This document shows, one piece after another, positions 33,223 to 42,782 of a stretch of DNA of 64,000 nt. Within the stretch, counting starts at the first letter, position 1; each line of letters begins with the position of its first letter. The DNA lies in NCBI GenBank assembly GCA_022539475.1, contig VCMS01000108.1, positions 1-64,000 of the forward strand. The letters are read 5' to 3'. The stretch comes from Gracilaria domingensis (lineage: Eukaryota; Rhodophyta; Florideophyceae; Gracilariales; Gracilariaceae). The notes under the pieces are model-generated. The model was not told where the DNA came from, made no database searches, and saw only the letters and a program-made list of their open reading frames with translations. The translations under genes and the position numbers were made by a program.

Positions 33223-34575
33223 TAACTTCGTTCTATAAGTTGTCTCTCGTTTATTAATTGTCTTTTCCCTTCGTCCAGACCCCATGCGGAGGCATGATAC
33301 GATTTTCATAGCGGCCCCAGTTCTAGAAGACAGGATGGACGTGACGATCTTAATATACTAGGGCTTCACGACTTCTCGTCATTGTACCTTGTTGTCCAGA
33401 TCACTGGGCCGGCGTAACCCAGGGCCCCAGTAGCTCCGGTCTTCGGATTATCGGCCGGGGACATTGAGGTTTGGTGTCTACAACCTCTTCAGTTCCCAGT
33501 TGTTCATGCCCTCCTGTCCTGGGAACCCGCTGGCGGCCGAGTTTCACCTCATCTTTTTGAGAGCAGAGACGATGCACGATTGCTTATCGACAGTTGACGG
33601 CACGACATCGTTCGCTGACACGAATTTCTTTGACGCAATCCCGGAGGATGTCCGCTTTATCAGATGAGCGAGCAGAGTTACTGGTAGAAGCTCCACTGAC
33701 TCTCTCCTTCTCGAGGACGACTTCCGTTAAGAAGTGCGGTGCTTGATAAGCCTGGATTCGTATCAATCCAATGTTCTTCTCTTCTTCTCTCACTCTTCTC
33801 CGCTGCGTACATTTCGCTTTCTCGCGCGTCTTACATGTTGTGGAGATAAACGGGGTAAATGAAACCGAAATTGTTGGGGGGGCGAAGGCGTGAGGGGGGG
33901 GTGCATGTTCAGATATTCCGGGAGACTCCGCAGTTCCTGCTTTTTAGGAATTTGAGGTGCCCAATGGGTCGCAAATATCGCCGTTACAGATGAAAAGCTC
34001 CAGTTTACATGTACAACAACGCGTATTGCAGGCAGCTGCAACATTCACAAGCATATTTACTTTCTATTCGGTACTGAACTCATCTATTGCTCAATGTCAG
34101 AGCCCAGTCCCAGGCGTACTGCTCTCCGTAGTTGAAATACAACTCTTCGCCCCTCTCAATATCTCTTACTGCTCTACAACGAAGTAGAGCATAGTTAGAA
34201 AGGTCGACTTAAACTGTATCACGGACTTCGCTTCCACCACCTGCACATTGGCACTTCGAGTCCTGTTTGACCGGGGCTCCGATAAATCGGGATCCCCGGC
34301 ATGATATCCGGCGTCGTTAATGTAGCCCCCGATACAAAAAGCGCCGGGACAATGTAGACTTCGCTCTCCTTTCTATCCTGAGCCTGTCCTGGTCTGTTCC
34401 TCAGGTGCAGAAACTCCGTACCATCACAGTGACCATCATAGAAAACAACTTGTACCGCACTGGAGTTGCTCCGAGACAGCCACTTCCATACGTTAAGTGT
34501 CTTTCCTTCCGGTTCGTCAGATCCGTGTATACCAAAGTTCCATAGAAATGACAGATAGTTTCCCCAGCCAATATC
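33223..34575. other. Spacer without a recognised gene
   Basis: About 1.35 kb between the small ORF and the methyltransferase region. Frames are short, a run of G residues lies near 33,875-33,902, and no domain, tRNA or hairpin of note was found. Confidence 0.5.
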
Positions 34576-35779
34576 TTATGTTCCGTGAACACCCCATACC
34601 AGCACGGGATGTCGGATCTTAGAAGATGCTATATGTAAGCGATATCGATTGGCTTCAACAGTCAACAGCATATGCATATCCATAAGATTCAGAGCTCCTC
34701 GGTACTTCTCCTCCCAAAGATCTACAGTACGCTCTCCACACTTGTCGACAAAGTCCCAGTCCTTCCAGTATCTTCCTAGGAACTGAGTAATATGTCCAGG
34801 CATCACTTGGTACTGGGGGTAACCAAATGGAGCCTCCCATTCAAGCCGACCTCGGTCCCGATGTGGAACCCGTTCATAGGTCGTTGAAGCCGCATCCACC
34901 ACCTCCTGTTCAACCAGGATGTCATTCTTCCCCCCCCGAATAACTTCGGCCATAAGAGTCGTTAGATGGTGCTTCGCATGGCTGAAACATGGCCTATTCT
35001 TCTCGCACCCCAAGAACTTCCTATGCTTTGTCAGCGATAGGCACGCCATACCCGTAGAAAAAGTTCCCGCGAACATGTCCATGACAAGATCACCCGGTCT
35101 TGTGAAGCGACATATCAACTCCTTCATCAACTCCCTCGACTTCTGCTCCGGTCTATGTACTGCCCACCTGGTACTGACTACCTGGCTCATGTACCTTCCA
35201 TGTCAACCACTCCCCCGCCCTCGGTTTGGGCACCCGGTCAATTACATTCCTGTTAGCCGGGAAAGTGGAAGGAATGAAATTGTTCTCCTCAAATGGAGTA
35301 AGACTGGCTTCCTCCGATGGTCGCAATCCACGCTTCACCCCATGAACGGCGTACTCCGTTACGGGCTGTATCCCAAACTTCCGTGGATCCCTCCAACATT
35401 ACTGCGATCCCGGATGAACACCAGTGGATTCGCATCCACTTTAAACGAAGGCATGAGTTCTGGTTTACCTTCGCTTCCAGCTTCATCTTTCGTACTCGCC
35501 GTTTCCGAAAGTATCCTGTGCACACATGAAACTGTGCCATGGCACAGAATATAATGAATGCCCACCTGACCGAAGCGCGGAACTTATTAAGTCAGCCGTA
35601 CGGATCATGTCTTCCTCACTGAAGACATCGTGACCACTATTCCGTTTGTTCCTCTTCCTTCGAGTGTTAAAGGGAGGGTCTGTTAGGACAAGCTGTGCCT
35701 CACCCCATAAAATCTGACTCTGATTCACAAACGTTTCGTGTGTGTGCCTCAGGTCCGTCATGTCACAGTTGTACCACAA
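34576..35779 (-). pseudogene. DNA methyltransferase, N4-cytosine/N6-adenine beta-class type, interrupted
   Basis: Two minus-strand pieces carry the signatures. 35,483-35,779 has LVLTDPPFNTRRK (catalytic motif IV, DPPF at 35,669-35,680). 34,576-35,190 has HRPEQKSRELMKELICRF, then the S-adenosylmethionine-binding motif I (VMDMFAGTFSTGMA) and FLGCEKN. Motif IV before motif I is the circularly permuted order of beta-class amino-methyltransferases, mostly bacterial and phage enzymes. The middle (about 35,190-35,480) is readable only by changing frame, for example through FKVDANPLVFIRD. There is no ATG at the N-terminal frame start. It may be a decayed gene or one with unrecognised introns. It would methylate exocyclic amino groups of DNA; which base cannot be told. 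Confidence 0.7.
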
Positions 35780-35913
35780 AGTGTGACTTTCTCATCCCCT
35801 TCCACACCTTGTCCATATTCATTCGAAGGAGACTGGATATCCCTTCATGGGCGGCTCAATACCAGTCTTTTGGATGTTGTAACCGGCAACCCGAGATTCA
35901 TACTCCGCAAGAT

Positions 35914-36549
35914 TCACCGCTTCTCGAAGTCGTCGCTATCGGAGCTCACGAGATTCATATACTCTCGACGAGGTGGGGGTGAGGCAGACTTGGTCGAAGA
36001 AGGTTCGGCATTACCGGAATTTTTAGGGGTTTTCGTCAGTTCAATATCAGGTTTCGCGTGAATGCCGACATGGAACCCTGCCGCATGACGCATATCCTGT
36101 ATCGGTTTCCATAGCAACTCCGAAAACTTCTGAAATCGAGCAGGCAACTCACCGGAGTCAAAACCAGATACGGTATCCATCCGTATCTCCGAAAACTCTA
36201 TCCAGTTCCCATCTGATCAGCCCGTAAGCTATAGAGGCTATCGTGGGTGCATATGGTTTCGAGGTCTGTCAAAAAATTCCTTAGCCAGTATTCGGAGGTT
36301 TGTATCGCATTCATCACTCAAGGTCTCCACCGATCCACTAGTACTGCTCTGTGGCACATCCTTTGTGTTGAATCGAGTACTCTGGCTCGGCGGGGCACAA
36401 CCAGACTCCCGTGTCTCTAGCGCCGTATACCTCAATGTCTGCATATTCATGTAAATGTATGGTTTCACCATGTGCTGAACGTTCGTGTATCCAAGATGTG
36501 CCGTAAAACAACTCCATGCCCATACGACCTCACTGATAGCGAATCCCAT
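35914..36549 (-). pseudogene. Upstream segments of the methyltransferase transcription unit
   Basis: Two frame pieces in the same phase. 36,238-36,549 (SEVVWAWSCFTAHLGYTNVQ, then Ser/Thr-rich) and 35,914-about 36,220 (GNWIEFSEIRMDTVSGFD ... PARFQKFSELLWKPIQ, ending acidic) are separated by stops at 36,238, 36,229 and 36,217. Their protein-like composition and orientation suggest N-terminal regions of the methyltransferase protein or a neighbouring gene. No domain is recognised. Confidence 0.4.
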
Positions 36550-36646
36550 CGATCACAGTTGTCTTTGGAGAACGACGTAAAAGTGGGTATGTACACAGAT
36601 GGTGCATGGTTCACTTTTCGTTTCTCTTTCGGTTGTTTCTTCTTCA

Positions 36647-36955
36647 TCATTCGGATGTTGTCGTTCTCTCCATTATGTGGCCGAGGTATGATAAGTATAT
36701 AACGACCTCAAATGGGTTCACAGCTGTTGGTGGGATGAACAATGTCGTCTTCAGAACCTGCTTTCTCCTGGTCATGAAATAACCAACCAGGCATCGCACC
36801 GGTAGGTATATACCCATATCCATAGAGAGAATGAAAAAATCGCGCAGTCTCTGGTCCTCATCCCCGTCCTTCTTGTCAAGAAGCTTCGTTACATGATATC
36901 GTTGTTCCACAGGTTTGTTATTCACAACACTCTTTCGCAGTTGTTGCAGTGTCAA
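36647..36955 (-). CDS. Unknown ORF in the minus-strand array
   Basis: About 102 residues without a proper ATG (the frame opens at a TTG) and overlapping the end of the preceding ORF by 4 bp. It contains LRKSVVNNKPVEQRYHVTKL, a hydrophobic stretch (FFILSMDMGIYLPVRCLVGY) and FEVVIYLSYLGHIM. The overlap and lack of ATG suggest it is the continuation of 36,952-37,203 after a frameshift or intron. Function unknown. Confidence 0.4.
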   Translation of the reverse strand: MTLQQLRKSVVNNKPVEQRYHVTKLLDKKDGDEDQRLRDFFILSMDMGIYLPVRCLVGYFMTRRKQVLKTTLFIPPTAVNPFEVVIYLSYLGHIMERTTTSE

Positions 36956-37203
36956 GTTCTGGAGTTCTTGGAGTTAGTGGCCTCCTTAAACATCTTCCTT
37001 GCCTCCGGAATATCCTTATAGTTCTCGGCGCAGAACTCTATTAACCCTCTAAACCCGACGTTCCGTGACCGATCAGGGCCTCCATCGCTGTTTGCCAAAG
37101 CATCGCGAAGAACCAAGAAAAGTCTAACATATGCATGGAACGCCGGAGGCGGAGCACTCATGTTGATAGGATGTATCTCCTCTCCAACATCGGTGGAATC
37201 CAT
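36952..37203 (-). CDS. First ORF of the minus-strand array
   Basis: 83 residues from the ATG at 37,203, which lies about 25 bp from the edge of the palindromic region and downstream of a TTTAAA box. The sequence (PPPAFHAYVRLFLVLRDAL, FRGLIEFCAENYKDIPEARK) is alpha-helical in character; no known domain. Its promoter sequence is mirrored before the divergent ParB-like gene at 38,607, implying co-regulation. Confidence 0.5.
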   Translation of the reverse strand: MDSTDVGEEIHPINMSAPPPAFHAYVRLFLVLRDALANSDGGPDRSRNVGFRGLIEFCAENYKDIPEARKMFKEATNSKNSRT

Positions 37204-37225
37204 CGCTTCAGCGCAAACAACGGAG

Positions 37226-38537
37226 GCGAGCCTTTAAATGGCGACTTACGCTGGGCACCCCCGCTTTCGCAGCTCCTCCTAGCGCACTGCCAGTCTCGTC
37301 CGTGTCCGTGTCCGCTCGGTGCGATAGCGTCGCGTGTCGGCCACGTCGCGATTCGGAGCTATTGCAAAGGTCGCGTATTGTGCTAAAAGTCGCGGATCAA
37401 GTGGGTGTGAAGCGCTAGTTTTCTCTAGTTTGATATATGTGCACGGCGTGTGCAGCGAAATCACTGCCGGGAGAGTGGGGAGGAGTGCTTTGGGAGGTCT
37501 CCGGAGGGTACCAGAATGTGGCTAGAACGTGCCCGCGGGCGGAGGGGGTCGGTTCTGTTAGGGTAGCTACCCTAACACGACCGGATCCCCCCGCCCGCGG
37601 GCACGTTTAGGGCGATTTTTTGAAAAATGTGCGATTTTATGCCCGCGGGCGGGGGGGTCTGGTCGTGTTAGGGTAGCTACCTTAACACCACCGACGCCCC
37701 CGCCCGCGGGCATAAAATGGCCACATTCTGGCACCCTCCGGAGACCTCCCAAAACACTCCTCCCGGCACTTCCTGTACCCACTGCATCACCTCAGTGCAC
37801 CATCCCGGAAATTAAAGAGTTTCTGGAGGGTGAAGAAGACGGGATGGTCACCTCAGTGCTCCATCCCGGAAATTAGGGAGTTTCTGGAGGGTGGAGATGA
37901 CGGGATGGTGCACTAAGGTGACGCAGTCGGTACAGGAAGTGCCGGGAGGAGTGTTTTGGGAGGTCTCCGGAGGGTGCCAGAATGTGGCCAGAACGTGCCC
38001 GCGAGCGTAGGGGGTCGGTCGTGTTAGGGTAGCTACCCTAACACGACCGGACCCCCCCGCCCGCGGAAACGTTTTGGACGATTTTTTGAAAAATGTGCGA
38101 TTTTATGCCCGCGGGCGAGGCGGTCCGGTCGTGTTAAGGTAGGTACCCTAACACGACCGACCCCTCCCGCCCGCGGGCACGTTCTGGCCACATTCCGGCG
38201 CCTTCCCAGGACCTCCCAAAACACGCCGCCCTGCAGTGATTTCGCTACACCCGGCCGCCGGTACGTTGGCGCCGCTGTCCACGTGTATTTGCGGGAGTAG
38301 GCTATACATGGAAGTGAATGAGTGTACTCTTGACTACTATGCAAAGCATTTGAAGAGCATGATTAGAGAGCGCGACCATTGCTCGCCTGAGTCATCATTG
38401 CGCGAACTCCACGACTCTAAAGCGTACAATCAGCGTGCGAGCGGCCACGGACAGGACACGGACGAGACTGGCAGTGCGCTGGGAGGAGCTGCCGAAAGCG
38501 GGGGTGCCCAGCGTAAGTCGCCATTTAAAAGGCTCGC
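37226..38537. repeat. 1.3-kb nested palindrome between divergent gene arrays
   Basis: Outer inverted arms of about 100 bp (37,226-37,320 and 38,436-38,537) carry TTTAAA promoter-like boxes facing both genes. Inside is a second pair (about 37,435-37,545 and 38,170-38,290), then a third (about 37,720-37,800 and 37,905-37,990). Four compact palindromes lie at 37,527-37,606, 37,635-37,717, 37,992-38,071 and 38,104-38,181. Each has CCCGCGGGC at both ends and a TTAGGGTAGCTACCCTAA-like core. The whole is symmetrical about 37,870. It could be a shared control region, an origin, or a binding array for the neighbouring ParB-like protein. Confidence 0.88.
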
Positions 38538-38606
38538 ATCCGTTCTTGTATCGTCCAGAGCGAGCGTATTGTTGATATACACCTTTCACTGCAATAGCTG
38601 TTCAAC
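38515..38606 (+). promoter_or_regulatory. Candidate core promoter of the plus-strand array
   Basis: ATTTAAAAGG at about 38,523 lies about 80 bp before the ATG at 38,607. The same box in mirror image (CTTTAAATGG near 37,232) lies about 30 bp before the divergent ATG at 37,203. Both are inside the outer inverted arms, which suggests matched bidirectional promoters. Inference from sequence only. Confidence 0.45.
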
Positions 38607-40232
38607 ATGAAGCCAACTCGTGTTCGAAAGCGTACGCAAAGCGTGACTCCTCGCACTCGGCGGAGCACCCGATTATTGCAAGGTGGAATGCGGGTTTCTC
38701 TGCAGATAGATATTGAGGATGAAGGAAAGGTGATAGTCGGGGAAGCGTTGTTGCATGGAATTGGAAGTGTTCTACGCCGCAAGTTGCACGGGAAGCAATT
38801 GGACCCAGGTCTTGTGGTGGTTCATAATATTCTCATCAGTCGAAGCGGTCAGACGTTCTACCCTTACCGGGCGGAGGGCCTGGATCTTCCACAATATATC
38901 CAGGATCTCCGGACGGCCGCTCCTTGGGATGAGAAAATGATGGAACCGGTGGCAGCCAGCATTCCGGCGTCGAAGCGAGGAACGGTGAGCGCTATGAGTG
39001 AGGTGATGACGCCGACAAGCCGCACGGAGCCAATTCGAAGTTCATCAACACCGAGAGGTAGCGCATCAGTACCACCTCCGCGGGCAGGTCCGTCGTCTGT
39101 TACGAAGCGGTCTATGGAGACGAGAGCATCCCCAGCTACGAAGCAGACAGGTCAAACAAAGTCTACCTCCGCTACGAAGCCCACTGCGTCGAAAAGGGCT
39201 TCTCCTGCGATGAATCAGACCGTCGACACAAGGGGAACTTCTGCGTCGAAACAGACGGTTCAGCAGGGGACGGCTGTGCAAGAGGAGGAAGATGAGATCA
39301 TAAAAGGTCCCCTTCCAGACGCGGATGCGCAATCCGCACAAGGAGCTGGTCCATCTGTACCCCAAACTGCACCAGAAACTGCGAAGCAGCAGGACGATGA
39401 CGTTGTGCTTCTGTCCGCAAGAATGGCACGTTCAAGTGTTTCTGGCGAGCGGTCTGGAACACAAGGGACACCTACTTGGAGCAAGACGTACAGACGAATT
39501 CGTCAGAAGGTACCAAAGGTGAACCTCAATCAGTACCGGATGGTTGTTGTTACTGTTGACATCACTCTGGTGGACACTCCGCCGAATTTACTCCGTGGAG
39601 TAAGTAAACGCCACGTTGAAGCCCTTGTGAAGAGTATGGAGGAGCTAGGGATATTGCGGTCGATGGGTTCTCCAGTGGTGGCCTTACAAGATGCTACTAC
39701 GGGAGAGAGAGATACTGACAAGGGACGCCTAACGAAGAAGTGTTTTATTGTAGATGGTTTGCATCGTCTGAAAGCTATACAATATTTGGCAGCGACTGGT
39801 GCACCAAAGTGGAAGCGATTAGCCAAATTTTGGCGTTTCAATCTGCTGATACGAAGAGATGGGAGGCCCATTGGGATGAAGGAATTGTTATGTGTTGCTT
39901 CGTACCTCAATGAGTCGACGAGTACCATGCGAAGGATGATGTTTGCAGACAAGATACACTCTATAGTTAGTGTGGTCGCCATTCTAATTGATGATGTTGA
40001 GGGGGTGACGCCGGCAGACGTGGATCCTGCAGAAGTGACAGAAGTGTTGAAGGAGAGCCAACTGATTGGGACTGTGCAAGAGCGTCAGTATCTGAGATAT
40101 GCCATTGTCTCCCTGCAACTCATGTCTCGTGAGGGAATGCTGGCCCATTTCGAGGGTATATGTGAGACTGTGAGTGACATAGGTCTCACACATCTGTCCC
40201 ATACTCCGCTATATGTTTTGGATGCCGAGTAG
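38607..40232 (+). CDS. ParB/sulfiredoxin-fold protein
   Basis: 541 residues from an ATG 70 bp beyond the palindrome. The N-terminus is basic (RVRKRTQSVTPRTRRSTR). Residues about 165-225 hold a degenerate Thr/Ser/Lys repeat (ASPATKQTGQTKS, ASPAMNQTVDTRG). Residues about 300-400 match the ParB N-terminal fold: VDITLVDTPPNLLRG, VSKRHVEALVKSMEELGI, then CFIVDGLHRLKAIQYL, the DG-x-HR nucleotide-binding motif. In bacteria this fold is a CTPase/DNA-clamp or nuclease domain in partition and DNA-modification systems. The next two frames continue in the same phase after the TAG at 40,230, so this may be the N-terminal part of a larger protein ending in a dioxygenase. Confidence 0.65.
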   Translation: MKPTRVRKRTQSVTPRTRRSTRLLQGGMRVSLQIDIEDEGKVIVGEALLHGIGSVLRRKLHGKQLDPGLVVVHNILISRSGQTFYPYRAEGLDLPQYIQDLRTAAPWDEKMMEPVAASIPASKRGTVSAMSEVMTPTSRTEPIRSSSTPRGSASVPPPRAGPSSVTKRSMETRASPATKQTGQTKSTSATKPTASKRASPAMNQTVDTRGTSASKQTVQQGTAVQEEEDEIIKGPLPDADAQSAQGAGPSVPQTAPETAKQQDDDVVLLSARMARSSVSGERSGTQGTPTWSKTYRRIRQKVPKVNLNQYRMVVVTVDITLVDTPPNLLRGVSKRHVEALVKSMEELGILRSMGSPVVALQDATTGERDTDKGRLTKKCFIVDGLHRLKAIQYLAATGAPKWKRLAKFWRFNLLIRRDGRPIGMKELLCVASYLNESTSTMRRMMFADKIHSIVSVVAILIDDVEGVTPADVDPAEVTEVLKESQLIGTVQERQYLRYAIVSLQLMSREGMLAHFEGICETVSDIGLTHLSHTPLYVLDAE

Positions 40233-40259
40233 TTTTCCTTCATTCTTGATTCTCTTCAT

Positions 40260-41687
40260 ATGTTTCTATTGAAGGGCAAGTCGACGAAGACAAAGCAATG
40301 GAAAAGCTTTGAGGAGGTTCGAGGTTTCTTTTATGATAGAGCAGTGTCTCTGTTCCGCGCGGCTCGAGCAGTGAGGAATGAACTGAACGAGGAAGAGTCC
40401 ATGAAAGTGTTCCTGAAACGCGAAGTCAGTCTTTCTGCTCCATCGAATGAAGATGACGTTGAAGACCCAGACAACAACGCAGCTGTGTATCAGTTCCTTT
40501 TGGGACAAGTTGTGAACTTCAAAACATTGCCGCGTGTTCGGAGCAGGACAAACTCAATTAGAACTGCCACGACTTCCGTTCAGAATCGATTGCGGACGAT
40601 GCTCAAGGTAATTCCGCCCCCCGCACCAGTGAAGCAGTCCGTGACGAAGAGGAGGACTCCCGCTGCTGCTGCTGCAACATCTGCCAGTGGAGAAGGGGAG
40701 CCGCGAAGAAGTGCACGAGAACGGGCGCAGGTGAGTTATAGGGAAATTGAGCACGGCCGAAATCGAGGTGCCATAGAAGTTCTGGATAGCTCTAAAGAAG
40801 AACAGCGGGCTCCGCCGAGGAAGAAACGGAGAAAGACTTTCACAGAACAGATGAGATCTACTCTGAACAGCATGACACCGGATGACCTGATGTCTCAACT
40901 AAATGAACATGTGCTGAGAGGAAGGTCGATGAAGGTTCAGTTCGTGGCATTGGGAGAGGGAGCGAATGCAGAGAACGCAGGCAGTTCTGCATTTGTGGAT
41001 GACGAAGAGCTTCTTTGTGTGACGGTTCCACGGGTTGTCACCGTCGAGCAAGAGGCTGCGCCAGACGATCAGCAAGAGACAGGTGGGGGGTCATTTGATG
41101 ACGAGTTACCTACAGCTCTTCCGGAATCTGAGGAGCACGGACTTGTTCGAGGTGACCCATATGATGGCCCACTGAACCCATCATGGTGCGGGTATGCCAG
41201 GCTGAGACCGCAGGAATGGAAAAAGAAGAACGGAATTGAGCACAAGGACCCCTGGCTCAGAGTCATTCACTTGCCGAAGGGACATAGGTCGGAGCTGCTA
41301 AGTGTCTCGAATCTCAGAGATGTACACCATCTTGTCTTTTGGCACGCTGCAAGGGCTGAACATCGCCTACGGGCGGAGACATTTGGTATGCAGTATCCTC
41401 GTACTCGGCCGACAGGTATGGATGATGAAGAGGTGCTGTCGGTTGCTGCGAAGGAGCATGACGAATTTGGGCAAATGTTCTTCCCCCGAATGCAAGCTGA
41501 GCTAAGGCAGAATGGATATTGCGTGCTTGATGGCTTTGCGACGGATAATGGTATCCCTAAATGGGAGGAGTTGGAAGAAGTTCGGGAGTTCGGAGATGTG
41601 TCGGGGAAGTTGGTGGACTTCTTCGAGAATGAGTATGGAGCGATGCCAGATATACGGAAAGAGGAGGAACAGAAGTCGTTTGTTTAA
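40260..41687 (+). CDS. Unknown middle region and start of a 2OG dioxygenase domain
   Basis: 475 residues, same phase as the ParB-like frame. It is charged and low-complexity up to about residue 290, including a basic nuclear-localisation-like PPRKKRRKTF near 182. From about residue 420 it has FPRMQAELRQNGYCVLDGF ... LVDFFENEYG, the usual entry strand and helix of phytanoyl-CoA-hydroxylase-like dioxygenases, whose catalytic residues lie in the next frame (41,748-42,413). The in-frame TAA at 41,685-41,687 separates them. The ATG at 40,260 lies 27 bp after the previous stop. Confidence 0.55.
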   Translation: MFLLKGKSTKTKQWKSFEEVRGFFYDRAVSLFRAARAVRNELNEEESMKVFLKREVSLSAPSNEDDVEDPDNNAAVYQFLLGQVVNFKTLPRVRSRTNSIRTATTSVQNRLRTMLKVIPPPAPVKQSVTKRRTPAAAAATSASGEGEPRRSARERAQVSYREIEHGRNRGAIEVLDSSKEEQRAPPRKKRRKTFTEQMRSTLNSMTPDDLMSQLNEHVLRGRSMKVQFVALGEGANAENAGSSAFVDDEELLCVTVPRVVTVEQEAAPDDQQETGGGSFDDELPTALPESEEHGLVRGDPYDGPLNPSWCGYARLRPQEWKKKNGIEHKDPWLRVIHLPKGHRSELLSVSNLRDVHHLVFWHAARAEHRLRAETFGMQYPRTRPTGMDDEEVLSVAAKEHDEFGQMFFPRMQAELRQNGYCVLDGFATDNGIPKWEELEEVREFGDVSGKLVDFFENEYGAMPDIRKEEEQKSFV

Positions 41688-41747
41688 ATAATCAACGATG
41701 ATGAAGGATGGAAGGACGGTAGCGATGGACCATTTGAGGGGAGAGTG

Positions 41748-42413
41748 ATGTCGACAAGTTGTGGTACGGTGGAGAAGCCGGAGGATAATGAGGAGCTCAG
41801 GTGGGTTGTAAGGTCGCGTGCTTTACTTGATGTTCGAATGGGTACAATTGCTGCGGCTTTGGGACTATGGGACAATGAAAGGGAAGCTGTGAAGATGTAC
41901 ACTCCGAAAACTGGTGGTCGATTTCTGGGGACGACGAGAAAGTGCAAGCGCCAGACGCTGCACACCGACTTCAGTGGTCTGATTACGAAGGAAACAATGA
42001 ATACTGGTAACCCCGGATACTTTTTAATGGCCTCTGGGAAAGAAGGCTTTCCTCTCTGGGTGAGCGCCGGAAGCCATCAACTGGTGGGGATGAACAACCA
42101 ACAGTTGCGAGTGATGTCGGAGGTGTTTCCAGCGAGGAAGATAATCATCCCACCGTACTCTGTATTCGTGGGCCGTGGTGATGTGATACATGCTGGAGCA
42201 AGTGGGAAGGACAAGGTGGATAGGCCCGAGTCTATGGATTTGCTGGTTAGATACCACATGTACATGGTACCAGAGGGCTACACCCTACCTGATGCTGTTC
42301 ATCGGGTGCGGGATTTCCGACCAACGTTTGTCAATGGTGACGAGGAGGAGGAGGCGGAGGATGAACTGTTGTCCGATAAGGAGGGTGGGGCGGTTGACAT
42401 GGACGAAGACTAA
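41748..42413 (+). CDS. 2-oxoglutarate/Fe(II) dioxygenase catalytic domain
   Basis: About 221 residues with the full iron site: HTD (41,961-41,969, in RQTLHTDFSGL), a distal His (42,189-42,191, in FVGRGDVIHAGAS) and the co-substrate-binding Arg 20 residues later (LLVRYHMYM, 42,249-42,251). This is the double-stranded beta-helix pattern of Fe(II)/2OG oxygenases. The tail is acidic. After the TAA at 42,411 the same phase continues for 36 codons (SSSDDDLPIMRLRAP) to a TGA at 42,522. The superfamily includes TET/JBP DNA-base oxidases and AlkB repair enzymes, but also small-molecule hydroxylases; the substrate is not known. Neighbours favour a nucleic-acid role. Confidence 0.65.
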   Translation: MSTSCGTVEKPEDNEELRWVVRSRALLDVRMGTIAAALGLWDNEREAVKMYTPKTGGRFLGTTRKCKRQTLHTDFSGLITKETMNTGNPGYFLMASGKEGFPLWVSAGSHQLVGMNNQQLRVMSEVFPARKIIIPPYSVFVGRGDVIHAGASGKDKVDRPESMDLLVRYHMYMVPEGYTLPDAVHRVRDFRPTFVNGDEEEEAEDELLSDKEGGAVDMDED

Positions 42414-42524
42414 GTGGTCCTGGAGATTGGTGTGGAAGCGGACGCCGGTAGAACCGAAGTGCTCGAGAGTAGTAGTGATGACGATTTGCCAATAATGAGG
42501 CTGCGAGCGCCTCGAAGTGGATGA

Positions 42525-42782
42525 AAATGAGATGATTAGTAAATTATGAGTGTCTTGCGAGTATTAAGAGTAGTATACTACTACAAGGCTATATATATGA
42601 ACATAGAAAAGGTGCAGCAGGCTGGTAATTGAACAAATTTCAAACTTCTTTGGTCCAGTTGCGTCTAATTGCAAGATGCCAAATGCTCGGTATCGTTAAC
42701 ATCATTGGTGGCACCAGTCAATTCGCAATTGAACATGTAGCGCATTTCTGAAACTGCACTTAAGGTTGCTTTTAAGAGAAGT
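42525..42782. other. Spacer, no gene seen
   Basis: AT-rich, with a perfect 12-bp palindrome (GTAGTATACTAC near 42,568) and a TATATATA stretch near 42,590 that could be a promoter for the following gene copy. No terminal inverted repeat matching the left side of the cluster was recognised. Confidence 0.4.

Noticed and set aside
37527-38181. TTAGGG and CCCTAA motifs resembling telomere repeats
   Set aside because: They occur once per palindrome as part of the symmetrical core, not as a tandem array, so there is no support for a telomere or interstitial telomeric tract.
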